The notes under the pieces are model-generated. The model did not search any database, had not been told where the DNA came from, and saw nothing but the letters and a program-made list of their open reading frames with translations. A DNA stretch of 64,000 nt from Ipomoea triloba (Eukaryota > Streptophyta > Magnoliopsida > Solanales > Convolvulaceae). A program made the translations under genes and the position numbers. The stretch is taken from positions 365,009-429,008 of the forward strand of contig NC_044916.1 of assembly GCF_003576645.1 (NCBI RefSeq), read 5' to 3'. How positions within the stretch are numbered: position 1 is the stretch's first letter; each line of letters begins with the position of its first letter. This document shows, piece by piece, positions 50,686-61,895 of the stretch.

Positions 50686-52481
50686 TCACTGCAAACACAT
50701 GGCAATAAATGTATTTTCGATTGGTAAGATGTTCTGTCTGAATTAGAAATTTTACAACCGAAAAATAGAACAGGAGATATTTGACAACCCACCTCTGCAT
50801 CCTCACCTCCAGCTTTGTTCTGAGCATCCCCCTTGTGAGCGTCTTCTGTCAAAATTGTGAACCATAAATTGTAATGAGACTCGAAGAGTCGAAGGCACAA
50901 GGCATTGTGAGATAAACAAAATATTTAAGAAACAGTAAGTAAACTCATTACGTCCTTGAGAAAAATGATCACATATACCTGCATCCTCCGGGATATCAGA
51001 AGTCCACAAAGTGAGATTGTCCCTGAGAAGCTGCATTATCAAGGTACTGTCTTTGTAGGAGTCCTCGTTCAAGGTATCCAGTTCAGAAATTGCCTCATCA
51101 AAAGCCTGCTTTGCAAGGTGACAAGCCCTGAAATTTTTTAAAAGAATGATATCAAGAACAGGGTTCAAAGCAATTATGCTCAAGGAGACAGATTCAAGTT
51201 CAATTGCTCAAAAGTATTGTGCTCAAGATGAGAAATGAGAAAAACGGACACCTTTCAGGAGAGTTCATGATCTCGTAGTAGAAAACAGAGAAATTCAAAG
51301 CCAATCCCAAGCGAATAGGATGTGTAGGTGGTAACTCAGCTTCAGCCGTAGTGGTAGCCGTCTACAAGAAATTAGAGGAATAATGAGCACACATCTGAGT
51401 TCAGAATTCAAAGTCAAGCGACAAAAAGAAGAAACAGAGATTATATGGTTAAAATGGTAGCCCTTGGCAAGCAAAATATGAAAAATCATTGAAACGTAGA
51501 CCTTTCTTTTTGTTCAAAGTTCAAACATAGAAAGATCAATAACAGACAAGCATTTATACCTCATATGCTTTCAGAGAAAGATCAGCAACCTCTTTCTTAT
51601 CGTTACCAGTTTTGAACTCAGCAAGGTACCGATAGTAATCCCCTTTCCTGCAACCAAAAACTAAATCAAACAAACAAAAACCCAAAGCCTAAGAACAGCA
51701 AACGACATAAACATTAAGCCAGATCCCCTCACATCTTGTAGTAAAACACAGTCGATTCCCCAGCAGTGGATGCGGGAATAAGATGCTCATCAATCACAGT
51801 CATAATATCACCGCAAATGTTGGTGAGCTCCGTCTCCACCTTCTGCCTGTACTCCTTTATCCTCTTCACATTCTGCTCATTCCCTCTCGACTCTTCCTTC
51901 TGCTCGATGGAGGACAAGATCCTCCACGACGCCCTCCGGGCCCCCACCACATTCTTGTACCCAACTGACAGCAGATTCCTCTCCTCCACTGTCAATTCCA
52001 CTCCAATTTTCGCCACACTCTTCATCGCATCCACCATCTCTGCCATAATTGAGCAGCAAAAATAGCATCCTGGGTTAGATTCAGTCCAATTCCAATTTCC
52101 CAACATATACTCAGTGAGGAAAAAGAGACCAATTTTGACTTGCAAAAAGAACCAACTTTTGATAGTAATTGAAGCAAAACAGGACTGGATCTCAAGATAC
52201 TAGTCAGTAACTCAGTATTCACACTCAACGGAAAGTTGAAATTTGAAGTTCTGGCGTTAGATCTTTCTGCTACTAACAGAATTATTCGAGTAATCAAGCA
52301 AAATTCAACTGAATTAAGAAATAAAACCCTAAATTGAGATCTTCAAATGTGCATAAACATATACATGCATACAGATCGAGAGGGAAAATAGGAGTGGGAA
52401 ACCCTAACCGTCGTAGCGTTCGGCTTGCTCGGCGAGTTTGGCGACGTAGACGAAGTTATCGCGCTCGGAGGAGGAAGCCAT
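50686..52481 (-). CDS. 14-3-3 protein, non-epsilon group
   Basis: Seven exons; coding parts are 52481-52409, 52039-51733, 51647-51560, 51361-51252, 51127-50979, 50845-50793, then the stop at 50688-50686. The product is 260 residues. It is a phosphoserine/phosphothreonine-binding dimeric adaptor of cytosol and nucleus. Start [20 protein letters not shown]; signature 1 [11 protein letters not shown]; phosphopeptide-pocket residues in SWRILSS and [11 protein letters not shown]; signature 2 region [20 protein letters not shown]; acidic C-tail DAEDAHKG...GGEDAE. All family landmarks are intact. The intron after the first 24 codons and VELTVEERN fit the non-epsilon (kappa/lambda-like) group. The stop codon TGA is the first codon after the last splice site. 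A copy of the promoter and first exon lies at 55741-56145. Confidence 0.95.
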
Positions 52482-53515
52482 CGCCGATCAAACTCAGACG
52501 TGTGTGTTGCCGCCGGCCGACGAGTGAGACTCTCTACACTTTCTCTCTCTACCTTTTTCTTTTCTTTTGGCTGCGCTGGCACTGAAGCGTGACGACTGAC
52601 GATGTGTTTACTCGGCGACTATTTTTTGAGCGGTCGGGAGAGTGGACCCCGGTAATTGATTTTGGCGTAATTTCGGATGAAAGAAATTGCGATTAATTTC
52701 GATTTCGCCCCTTAACTTCTGATCTCTTTGAGATTGACCCCCCCTTTGCTGCAACTACCTGCAAGCTAACCAACCACCAACATTCGTGTAGACTCCGCCC
52801 ATGTACGATTGGATAGATTTCCCACGTCGCCATTTAATGGGAGCAATTTCAGTTGAGACATCCTCATTTATTATTAGTAAATCAAAAAATTGTAATATAT
52901 ATACATATACATACATATATATTCTTTTTTCATCGTTGTAATGTCTTTATCAACTTCATAGGTCGGGAGACCGATCTTGCTCAAAATGATAAGTGGCATG
53001 TGAAATGTCTCTTCGGTTGTCTCATTGATTCGAGTCACTTCAGAGTAGGTATGTGACATAAACAATTTGACGGCAAATAGTTGAATGCCTAAGCCTTTAT
53101 TGTCAATGGGATATTGACACATATAGGTTTAAACTCTAAACTTGAAGATTCCTTATCTCCCTACTTTGGAGATTGCTAGATAAGGTAAATCGCGAGATGT
53201 GTTTTAGTGACGCTAGGCCAAAGTACTTGCTTTTTTCCTAGGCTATGAGAATTTGAACCTAATTGTTGGATACTATATCCACACTTCAGACTTTTGACCA
53301 TTAAGTTATGCCCCAAGTACATGCTTTTTATTATATAGTACATACTATATAAAAGCATGTCTATCCCTCAATAGGAGGGATTTTTGGACTTTTGAACTCT
53401 TAATGTAGTCTGGTTTTACCTTGTGCACTAAGATTTCTTGATATATAAAATTTTGCCTTTGTTCACATTTACTTATCTATTTTTCACATTAACGTAGCTT
53501 ATTATTTCTGGATAG
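52482..53515. other. 14-3-3 promoter and intergenic DNA
   Basis: 52,482-52,600 is the CT-rich leader (ctctctacactttctctctc on the plus strand). About 52860-52930 is an AT/AC microsatellite. The phrase taggtcgggagaccgatctt at about 52960 recurs at about 56194 in the duplicated copy. No gene. Confidence 0.6.
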
Positions 53516-54625
53516 GGGTGTGCAAACTTTGGTTTAAGTTCAATCAACTGATCGAACTAAAGAATTTCAGTTAACTGTATTTTAAACAAAATACTTCGGT
53601 TCGATTAATGGTCAGAGGTTTTGTAAAATTTTAATTAAACGAATGCATACTCATATCATGGATAATAAAAACTACCAACAGTGATTTGTGTCGAGTGTTT
53701 ATGGGGGATTGATGAAGACAAAAAAAGTGATGATGCCACTTTTAAGAGAGTTTGGAGTGAGTGGAATAAATGTTGTAGCACTGCATGTTGTGTCTTAGTC
53801 ACTATTGACATGGCAGTATTTATATACATTGAGGGTTAGGGCATGATCAGTAAGCATGTTACCTTGTTGGAACTTGGAACCATTCTCAATGGTTAAAAAG
53901 TATGGCAAAAAAATTTACGGCCGTAGTCAGAAGTAAGATGATGACACTACATGTCACATGTTTGACTATATATAACTTTGAGTTGGACTAAACTTATATC
54001 GAATTGCATTATATTAAATATCTTGAACTCTAAATTAAACATTTGTCCTAAGAAATCTAATGAAAGAAAATACAACTATCACATATGCATAATTAATGTC
54101 TCAAATAATACTACATTTTTTTTTCTCTAATAAAATCAAAACACTTATCAAGAATTTTAAATCATTAATTACACTTATGACTTTTTCGTAGGGGTATGCA
54201 TTTGATTAACCGAACCGTTTTAATCGAATTTTAATACTTTAACTATTAACTGAACTGAATTTTTTTTCAATTAATCAATCGGTTAACAGATAAACTGAAA
54301 TGTTTTTAGCTAAAATTTTTAAATCTTTAAAAAATACATATAATAATAAATCCATAACTTCAATACAAAATCTACAGTCCAAACATCCATAGTCCATAGG
54401 GATTTCATTTTAATTTTAGAGATTTTACATTATATATTTATTTATTTATGTATTTAAAATTTTGGTTAACCGATAGTTTCGAACCGAATTAACCATTAAC
54501 TGACATTTTACGAAACTCTAACCATTAAGCGAACTGAAATATTTCAGTTAAAAATAATTAACCGAAATTCTTCGATTCGATCGATTAATTGAACTTTCAC
54601 TGAAATTTGAACACCCGTACACATC
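53516..54625. repeat. Related inverted-repeat ends of a non-autonomous DNA element
   Basis: A left end aggggtgtgcaaactttggt (53516) and a right end whose complement reads gggtgttcaaatttcagtga (near 54618) match imperfectly over about 100 bp, including aagttcaat.aa.tgatcgaa and aagaatttc.gtta. A second left-type end, aggggtatgcatttgattaa with ccgaaccg, begins at 54191. So either one element of 1.1 kb or a 430-bp element plus a solo end is present. There is no open frame inside. Confidence 0.55.
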
Positions 54626-54952
54626 GAATATAATACTGTACTAAAAATATAGTACAACAGGCTTTACTGAAAAGTTGTTGAAAAAAAATCTAATCAATTT
54701 TCAGCCAATGTAATATATAACCCTTGTGCAGCAAGAAAAGAAGTCAAAAATAATGGTCGGTTTATAAAGCCAATCTTTTTTCGTTTGTCGTTTTTGTATT
54801 TTATATGGGCATGTAATCTGTGGTCTGCCCACGGTGAGGATACTACTAGAGAAGTGGGAATTGGGAAACAATGATTCCTAATATGTATTATAATTAAGTT
54901 TTCGGTTTTCCTATTTTGAATTCTGAACCGGATTTCCCTTTTTTCTTTTTCC

Positions 54953-54962
54953 TATATAAAAA
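54953..54962 (+). promoter_or_regulatory. TATA box of the Agenet gene
   Basis: tatataaaaa lies about 75-84 bp upstream of the ATG at 55037, followed by a CT-rich leader (ctctttctctctctc). Confidence 0.65.
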
Positions 54963-55036
54963 CCCACAAGCGTACGTTACGTAAACTGCAATCTCTTTCT
55001 CTCTCTCAAAATCGTTTCTCCCGGAAAATCAAGAAC

Positions 55037-55486
55037 ATGAGGACTCTGCAAACGGTGGGCTACCGGAGGGGCGACGTGGTGGAGGTGGCAAGCAACGAGG
55101 AAGGCTTCGTGGGGTCCTACTATGAGGCGACGGTGGTGGACGAGTTGCCCGGCGGCAAGGGCTACGTGGTCCAATACAAAACTCTGGTGAAAGACGACTT
55201 CTCAGGGCCGCTAACGGAGGCGGTTCCCGGCGCCGAAATCCGGCCGGAGCCGCCGCAAGTGACCGCCGCCTTTTTCCACATGTACGAGGAAGTGGACGCC
55301 TTCGACAATGACGGTTGGTGGGTCGGCAAGATCACCGGGAAAATCGGGAGCCGTTACTATGTCTTCTTCGAGACCACCGGCGACGAGATTCTCTATCACA
55401 AAGATAGGATCAGAGTCCATCTTGATTGGGTTCATCACTCCTGGGTTCTCACCCAACCCGAAACCCAAACCCAAATCGTTTCTTGA
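55037..55486 (+). CDS. Agenet/Tudor-like domain protein
   Basis: Single-exon gene for 149 residues. Two Agenet units are visible: the first about 8-75 (YRRGDVVEVASNEEGFVGSY, ATVVDEL, YVVQYKTLV, IRPEPP) and the second about 80-140 (VDAFDNDGWWVGKITGKIGS, YYVFFETTGDEI, IRVHLDWVHHSWV). Agenet repeats are plant Tudor-like chromatin- or RNA-binding modules. The short proteins made of only one pair usually lack the larger family's C-terminal partner domain, and their ligand is unknown. The base composition of the coding part is GC-rich compared with its surroundings. It lies between the 14-3-3 gene and its partial duplicate. The start is the first ATG downstream of a clear TATA box. Confidence 0.85.
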   Translation: MRTLQTVGYRRGDVVEVASNEEGFVGSYYEATVVDELPGGKGYVVQYKTLVKDDFSGPLTEAVPGAEIRPEPPQVTAAFFHMYEEVDAFDNDGWWVGKITGKIGSRYYVFFETTGDEILYHKDRIRVHLDWVHHSWVLTQPETQTQIVS

Positions 55487-55740
55487 TTTAGGCAACTTTA
55501 TATACAGATAACAGAATCTAGTCTATATATGTCACAGAATCTGTAGAATCCAAATAGATACTCAGAAAATTCGTAGTTCTAAGACCTTTGTTCATCCTCA
55601 ATTTTGTGTATGCAATGTCAAATACTAGATCTAAATGCATATAACATTGTTTACATTCTTGAATCAGTAAGGTTTCTGTGTATACATTACTATTGCTAAT
55701 GCTGATTTCAACTTTACAAGTCATCTGATTCATCTCTTTG

Positions 55741-56145
55741 TTTGAAATTTGAAGTTCTGGAGTTAGATCTTTCTGCTACTTACAGAATTATTGGAGTAAT
55801 CAAACAAAATTTCAGCAGAATTAAGTAATAAAACCTCTACTAAATAAAACCCTAAATTGAGATCTCCAAATGTGCATAAACATATACATGCATACAGATC
55901 GAGAGGGAAAATAGGAGAGGGAAACCCTAACCGTCGTAGCGTTCCGGTTGCTCGGCGAGCTTGGCGACGTAGACGAAGTTATCGCGCTCGGGGGAGGAAG
56001 CCATCGCCGATCAAACTCAGACGTGTGTAGTTGCCGCCGGCCGACGAGTGAGACTCTGAAAACACTTTCTCTCTCCACCTTTTTTTCTTTCTTTCTTTTC
56101 TTTTGGATGCGCTGGCACTGAGGCGTGATGACTGACGATGTGTTT
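55741..56145 (-). pseudogene. Duplicated 14-3-3 promoter, leader, first exon and part of intron 1
   Basis: The sequence from about 55741 to 56145 is a close copy of 52232-52608. It contains the first coding exon (56004-55932, 73 nt), with its ATG, open frame ([20 protein letters not shown]) and intact GT donor. Two amino acids differ from the parent: S5P and A20P. No further 14-3-3 exons follow, so no complete protein can be made. Homology resumes outside (taggtcgggagaccgatctt near 56194), suggesting a larger original duplication with later deletions in either copy. Confidence 0.88.
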
Positions 56146-56348
56146 AAGAGGGTGAAGATAGTTGGGGTAGATATACAGAACATATATAATCTCGTAGGTC
56201 GGGAGACCGATCTTGTTCACGTTGATAAATGGCATGTTAGATAGTAAAACAGTTTGACTATCTAAAATGGGTCTAAAACAAACTATATTTGTTTGTTTAT
56301 GTAATGGATTGAGTTGGTAGAATTGAATCATAAGAGCATCTCCATTAA

Positions 56349-56573
56349 GGCTCAAGAGTTCGAGGAAATACGATTTTTCCATATTTTTTGGAGCCATGAG
56401 TCTCCATACTAAGTATTTTCAGTATCAAGAGATCCCTAATGACTTACGAGAGCTGTATTTTGAGGATCTTGTAGGAGCTAGTTTTCAGAGGAATGTCCCA
56501 CGTGGTAGGGGGGTCCATGTAGTGTAATTTTCCCGGGTTTCCATCCCTCTTCTTTTATCAAAAAAAAAAAAAA
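56349..56573 (+). mobile_element. Poly-A-tailed retroposon with 19-bp target duplication
   Basis: A 225-bp insert ends in a run of A (about 56560-56573). It is flanked by the exact 19-bp direct repeat ataagagcatctccattaa at 56330-56348 and 56574-56592. It has no open frame. The 3' part (tcccgggtttccatccctct) resembles the tail of a LINE or SINE, but I cannot tell a 5'-truncated LINE from a SINE or processed transcript. Confidence 0.85.
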
Positions 56574-56592
56574 ATAAGAGCATCTCCATTAA

Positions 56593-57049
56593 TACATTTT
56601 AGTGTGGTTTTAAGGAAACAATGCATATTTGGATCAGAAAGAGTGAGCAGAGAAAAAGAAAAAGAGTTTTGTAAAAGCTTGATTTTTGTCAATTATGTGA
56701 ATCCCACCAAGAATACAACAATTAGGCACCAAAAGACTCAAATAGACAAATACTAATAATTTGCATGGCAAAGATTATTACTAACTCTATTATAATACAG
56801 CATTACGGATCGAACAAAAAGTAAATAAAATCAAAGATAAGCATTGCTTTGATTACACGACTCCCCCAAAAAGTGCTTTAATCCACCGGGGTTTCGCATA
56901 AACAACGAAAACGGTGTCGTATTGCAACTTCAATCGCTTTGTTGAAATCAACTGAAGTAGTGAGAACACCCATCACCACAGTGCACAAGGATATTTTCCA
57001 TTTTGCGTCATCTCCATTTCTCTCCACCCAAATAGCAGAGAGAGAGAGA
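56593..57049. other. Intergenic, CGL160 promoter
   Basis: 457 bp upstream of the CGL160 start, with an agagagagagaga leader just before the ATG. No other feature identified. Confidence 0.5.
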
Positions 57050-57496
57050 ATGGTGGTATTGAATTGCTACCTCCCGGTGACCGCTGCATCTACGCCCATA
57101 TCTCAAGACTCAGGCGAGGCAGCGTCGCAGCCAAGGCCGACCAAAATTGTACTGCCAAAGAAGAAGCCAATGAAATGGTCCACCGGGGTGGCACCAGGGG
57201 AGTACGGTGGCCCACCCACCACCACCAAGCTCCGGAAGTACTGGGGCGGCGATGAGGACCCTCTCACCTCCGATGATTTCATATGGAACAAAGAATTCAT
57301 GGACCGTATGAAGAAGCTCATTCAGGACCCTGCTGAAACTGCTTCTAATCCTCCCTCTGCTCCTCCAAAGGTCTAATCTTTTTCACTTATGCTGTCATTT
57401 AATATAATTTTCTTGGCAATTGGTCATTGGGTTTTGAGTAAAGGTCTAATCTTTTTTCATTTATGCTGTTATTTAGTATAATTTTCTTGGCCATTT

Positions 57497-57557
<61 letters not shown>

Positions 57558-59686
57558 TTGGCAATTGGTCATTGGATTTTGAGTTTCATACTTGTGTGTT
57601 TCTAGATGTTTTCAATTGTTGAAGTGAATGGGTGTCTATGATAGCTCTGGAAAGAACTTTTGCTGATAGCTGATTGGGTTAGAGACTCTTAGAATATGAC
57701 TAGTTGATAACATTAGATGATTGTAGAGAGGTGTTTGGTAAATTAGTTGTTACATGATAGTTGTTTGGTATAATTTTTTTTCTCAAAAATTAATTGAAAA
57801 GGTTGTTTTGAATAGCTTTTTGAATTTTAGCATTTTAGAGCTAAAAAAGCTAATTAACCAAACACTTATTTTGATTTTTTAACTGAGTCAAACAACTAAT
57901 AGTGGTCAAATAAGCCAAAATTGGCTGATAAGCTAACTATTTTATCAAACAGGGCCTTAGTCTTTTCTGTTGGTGCATTTTGTGGTTGCCAATCAACTAC
58001 AATGTTATCTTTTTATCAGATGATTATGCTTTATTGAGTCTTAAAGGTATAGTGTGAATTATTATATTGTGAAGAGCTTGTTTGCATAATTGTATTGCAT
58101 GATAAAAGCATATCATTTTGTTTAGTGAGCATTCTCCTTACAGCTTTTGGTTAATATGTTCATATATTTGTTGCTGGGTTTCAATACAGGAAGAGGAATC
58201 CGGATTTCTAAGCATAAACCGAGTCATGAGCCTTGACAGGTGTGATCTTTTGCTGTTTTTCTTTAGATTTTCAGTGCTTCTTATGATTCGTTCTCCTGCT
58301 AACATCATTCGATTTTGAGATTTTAGCTTGGAAGTTGACTTGAGCAAGGAACTGACAGCACCTTCAAGACCTTTCCTAGAAGAAAAAGCCGAGGAAACTC
58401 GAGTATGATAAGACCTTTCTTTGAAGTTATTTGCACCCTCTTTGGCTTTCATTGTTCCAAATGAAATGATTTGCAGACTAGCAAAGGCATGTCTCGAAGA
58501 TGGAGACCAGCACCAACAAAGCGTGAGCAAGAGAAGTGGGAGAAAGCTACCAAGGCAGCAACTGGTGGCAGTGTATGTCATGGCTCCATGCTTTAATTGC
58601 TTCAAAAATCTTACAATTTTGCTCAAATTTCTCTATTAGGTTACAGGAAAGCACCAATCTGTTTATTGAGACTGAATTTCTCTATCTCCCAGGATGTGAT
58701 GTTCAGAGAGGTGAAACGACCAAAAGGGGACCCCAAAGTATTGGCAGCCCAGTCTGCTGAGCAGTATCTTAAGGTATATTCTGATTTTCATTTGCTTTAT
58801 GTAATTATGTAGCGTAATGGCCTTTGTAGAAATCTGCATTGTTTAGATTTTTTTTTCTTTCCTCTTAATATACATAGAGTATGTTTTGGTGCAGTTGAAA
58901 AACAAATTGCAGCTGCTCACCTTAGGCATTGGCGGTATTGGTGTGATATCAGCATATGTTTCGTATTCTCCTGAAATTGCAGCGAGGTAGATTCCTTTGC
59001 ATTTGTTTTGTCTTTCACTTGTTTGTTTTCCTAGTTCCAACAAAAGATGACAAGCTTTTAAAAATTAGTGCAACTCAAAGTAAATGTTATTTTGTCATCG
59101 AGTACAGCTATGGTGCTGGCCTGCTTGGTTCTTTGGCGTATATGCGCATGCTTGGAAACAGCGTGGATTCCATACAAACAGAAGGACCTAGAGCGCTTAT
59201 AAAGTACGTTTTCTTTTAAATTCTTATAAAGGACCTAGAGGCTAGAGGGTAGAATACTTTGGGTTTATTTAGTAAACTTACGGGATATTTTTATCCTTCC
59301 AGAGGAGCTGTTGGGCAGCCGAGACTATTGGTTCCTGTTGTTCTGGTCATGCTCTATAACCGATGGAACGAGTAAGGTTTTTTGCTACCGTAATTAATCT
59401 TCATAACGGAGATGCCAATTAAAATTGATTGCATACTAAACTTCATTTAGAGATCTCATTTTAGCAGGCATACATTATGCTTAGGTATTAAACTGAGTGT
59501 ATTTTTCTTCCCATTCTGACTCGATATGATGTTCTTTTGCGAAGGATTGTAGTGCCCGAATATGGACTAATGCACCTTGAATTGATACCAATGCTGGTTG
59601 GGTTTTTCACATACAAGATTGCCACTTTTGCCCAAGCCATCGAGGAAGCATTGACTGTTACTGGACCCAAGAGGACTGAACTATAA
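57050..59686 (+). CDS. CGL160: CGL160-like chloroplast ATP synthase assembly factor
   Basis: Nine exons (57050-57370, 58190-58239, 58327-58402, 58477-58572, 58693-58773, 58895-58986, 59108-59203, 59303-59371, 59545-59686) give 340 residues, with total length divisible by three. It corresponds to CONSERVED ONLY IN THE GREEN LINEAGE 160, a thylakoid membrane protein that helps assemble the CFo part (c-ring) of chloroplast ATP synthase. The N-terminal stromal half has the family blocks KKKPMKWSTGVAPGEYGGPP, TTTKLRKYWGG and DDFIWNKEFM, then MSRRWRPAPTKREQEKWEKA. The C-terminal part resembles bacterial AtpI with four membrane helices: LLTLGIGGIGVISAYVSY, SYGAGLLGSLAYMRML, LLVPVVLVMLYNRW and LIPMLVGFFTYKIATFAQ. 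Intron 1 carries an AT microsatellite and a hAT MITE. Confidence 0.92.
57499..57551. repeat. AT microsatellite in CGL160 intron 1, inside a local duplication
   Basis: An AT run of about 50 bp. The phrase aattttcttgg(ca)attgg occurs both before (57408) and after (57551) it, showing a local duplication of intron sequence around the run. Confidence 0.85.
57662..57956. mobile_element. hAT-type MITE in CGL160 intron 1, 5' end damaged
   Basis: Interior matches the copy at 10054 (gctgattgggttagag, ctcaaaaattaattgaaaa, aacaactaatagtggtcaaa). The 3' end atcaaacagggcc is preserved, the 5' inverted repeat is missing. It contains one copy of the segment that is expanded sixfold at 10146. Confidence 0.8.
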
Positions 59687-60976
59687 CTATTCCACACGCT
59701 TTGGGACACATCCAATGAACTCGATGGTCAATTGGTATGAACTTTATATTTATTACTAGGAGAGTTAGATATATAATTAAACACACACACCCTAAACCGA
59801 AGTGAGAGTTATACGATGTTAATTATTAGGATTAAGAATTATTCATGCTTTTAATTTGCTACATTTTATTTTAATTTTTTGTTGCTGCATTTTTCAGAAG
59901 CAGAAGTTTGAGGATTCTGCAACATGGGATATTAAAGAAAAATCAGCATCCACTCGACATTTCTATTGTCTCCTCAAAGAAATCATCGCGTTTGGGGAAT
60001 CTGAGAATGCTACAATGTTTATTTATCGAAATGTATAGCTACATTGTTTATTTATCAAAATGTATAGGTGCAGAACATAATTAGAAACATGAAATATCCA
60101 GACCATAAAGTTATATGTTGATGTTCATCATGCCTGTTGTCAGAATAGCTACTCTAGTTATTGATGTCAACTTGTAATTCATTGCAAGATTATCCATTTT
60201 CATAACTCCATCCCCTCTTGCAAGAATGTGTTGTTAAGTGAGTTAGGTATCTTCTAGAGCTGTCAAAATGGGCTTAATGGGACTGCTTGGATTCGTTTGA
60301 TGAGTTGGACTTGTTTAGCTCGATTTTTAGACGGATTGGGTTGGAGATTTCTCTAATTCAGTTGGTGGTACTTTATCTTCACTTGTTCTGTTGTTCATAC
60401 ATAAAATATGCAAATTATACTAAGGTTTTTACATTGTGGTTTGATGGTATCACTGTTACTTTTCTTAAGGAAGGTTTTCGGGTTTCATCCAATCAGGGTT
60501 GACAGAATTGTTGATCAGATACTGTTACTTTTCATAATGAAGGTTTTCGAGTTCCATTCAATCAGGGTTGACAGAATTGTTGAACAGATACTATTGATAG
60601 ATTATAGTATAGAAGTATACTGCTTGCCCCTATCCTATTCCCATGCATACTAGGACTTTTTTCTATGTCTTTCACGCACCTTACCCAACATTCCTACCCG
60701 AATTTGTCTTGACGGCTTTTTTCTTTGTCTTTCACGCACCTTACCCAACATTCCAACATAAATCGTGCCTTGACGGCTTGAGCCAACGCTATTGTCCCGG
60801 TTCACCATTCTCTCAACAACCCAATAATGCAACCTGCCCATCAAACTGTATAAAATTTATATCTTATAATGTAAGCATCATTAATAGGGTGTATTAATGC
60901 ATATAAGGATTGTCACACATGAAGAAGACTTCAAATATTTACAATATAAAAATATGTAAAGGATGCAGAATAACAA
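59687..60976. other. Intergenic with two short tandem duplications
   Basis: 3' UTR of CGL160 at the left; a spliced or extended 3' segment is possible (an acceptor-like site lies near 59897). Around 60492 and 60561 the phrase atcagggttgacagaattgt is repeated at 69 bp; around 60667 and 60727 gtctttcacgcaccttaccc is repeated at 60 bp. Small open frames across these repeats are not convincing genes. Confidence 0.55.
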
Positions 60977-61050
60977 GCTCTCATAGCTCAGTTGGTTAGA
61001 GCACCCGCTTAGTAAGCGGGAGGTCTTGAGTTCGACTCTCAATGAGAGCA
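60977..61050 (+). tRNA. trnT-AGU: tRNA-Thr (AGT anticodon)
   Basis: A complete cloverleaf: acceptor stem gctctca paired with tgagagc, D arm with A box tagctcagttggttagagca, anticodon stem cccgc/gcggg around loop ttagtaa (anticodon AGT, read as IGU), and T arm with B box gagttcgactc. The discriminator base is A at 61050. No intron, no encoded CCA. A run of five T follows immediately as the RNA polymerase III terminator, and 'caa' motifs lie just upstream, as is common for plant tRNA genes. Confidence 0.95.
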
Positions 61051-61597
61051 TTTTTCCCACAATACATCCATCCTTTTGCCCTCACAAGCCTACAACCTTC
61101 CTTGCATCACAGTTAAGGTATGAAAATAAATACCACTGATTAGCAGAATATCAGCCTCAAGTTTTAAGATTTGTTGTATCCAATCATTTGAGTCTATGCA
61201 GCTACATTAGATGTTTAAGATGAAAGTTATGAGAGGATGATAAAATCTTTAGTGGAAATCCTATGAATTCAATTTACTGGTTATGCACTTGTACAAGGTT
61301 CATTTCTATAGCCGTACAGCTTATAAGATACAAGATTCCAGTTTTTCTTTAAAGAATTGATAAAAATGGAGGTTTCCATTAATGGAAGCTATCAAAAAAA
61401 TAAAAAACTGAGAGGGGCTAATGCTCTTAATTCACTCTCAAGAAATCCCAAGTGCATGCATAAACCTGGTTACTGGGTTATTCTTTAGCCATCTTCTCTT
61501 CCTTTTCCTTTCTGTCTTTAAGGGTTTTCTTTAATTTTCCTGTTCTGGAATGTTTTGCAGCCAGTTTATATATATAAGGGAGGTTTTCTTTGGCAAA
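61051..61597. other. Intergenic, DUF688 promoter
   Basis: Between the tRNA terminator and the DUF688 leader. A tatatata stretch at about 61567 lies only 30 bp before the upstream ATG and may be a TATA element or leader sequence. Nothing else seen. Confidence 0.5.
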
Positions 61598-61891
61598 ATG
61601 CATCTCCAATCAACCCAGAATATCAGTCTTGAATCCCAAGTTCCTCCATTTGTCAAAGGTAATTTCTTTAGGATTCTTGTCTGTCTTTTCATATGTTTTT
61701 TTTGTTGGGTTTATGAATTATGATGCTGGGTAGTTAGTAAAAAGTGTATTGTTTAGCTGAATGGCATAAAGTTAGAATCTTGGAGGTTTTGGAATTGAAA
61801 ATGAATGGCTTTTATTGTTTTCTGAGATGATATTTAGAGAATTAGAGGGGCTGTTTGTGATCTGTTCTTGTTGTTCACAGGCATAAGCTGA
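61598..61891 (+). promoter_or_regulatory. Candidate upstream open reading frame across a leader intron
   Basis: ATG at 61598, 61 nt of exon to 61658, a GT-AG intron (61659-61880), then stop TGA at 61889-61891, four bases before the main start at 61896. The peptide would have 23 residues, begin MHLQSTQNISLES and end in PPFVKGIS. It is in a different frame from the main protein. A uORF ending so close to the main start could tune translation of the DUF688 protein. This is read from sequence only. Confidence 0.45.
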
Positions 61892-61895
61892 GAAC

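Noticed and set aside
57103..57321. Antisense open frame in CGL160 exon 1
   Set aside because: Complement of the Pro/Gly-rich coding exon; nothing independent.
60408..60897. Open frames with repeated FYVFHAPYPTF-like segments near 60640-60760
   Set aside because: Repetition follows the 60-bp and 69-bp DNA duplications; no family, no introns, no conserved start.
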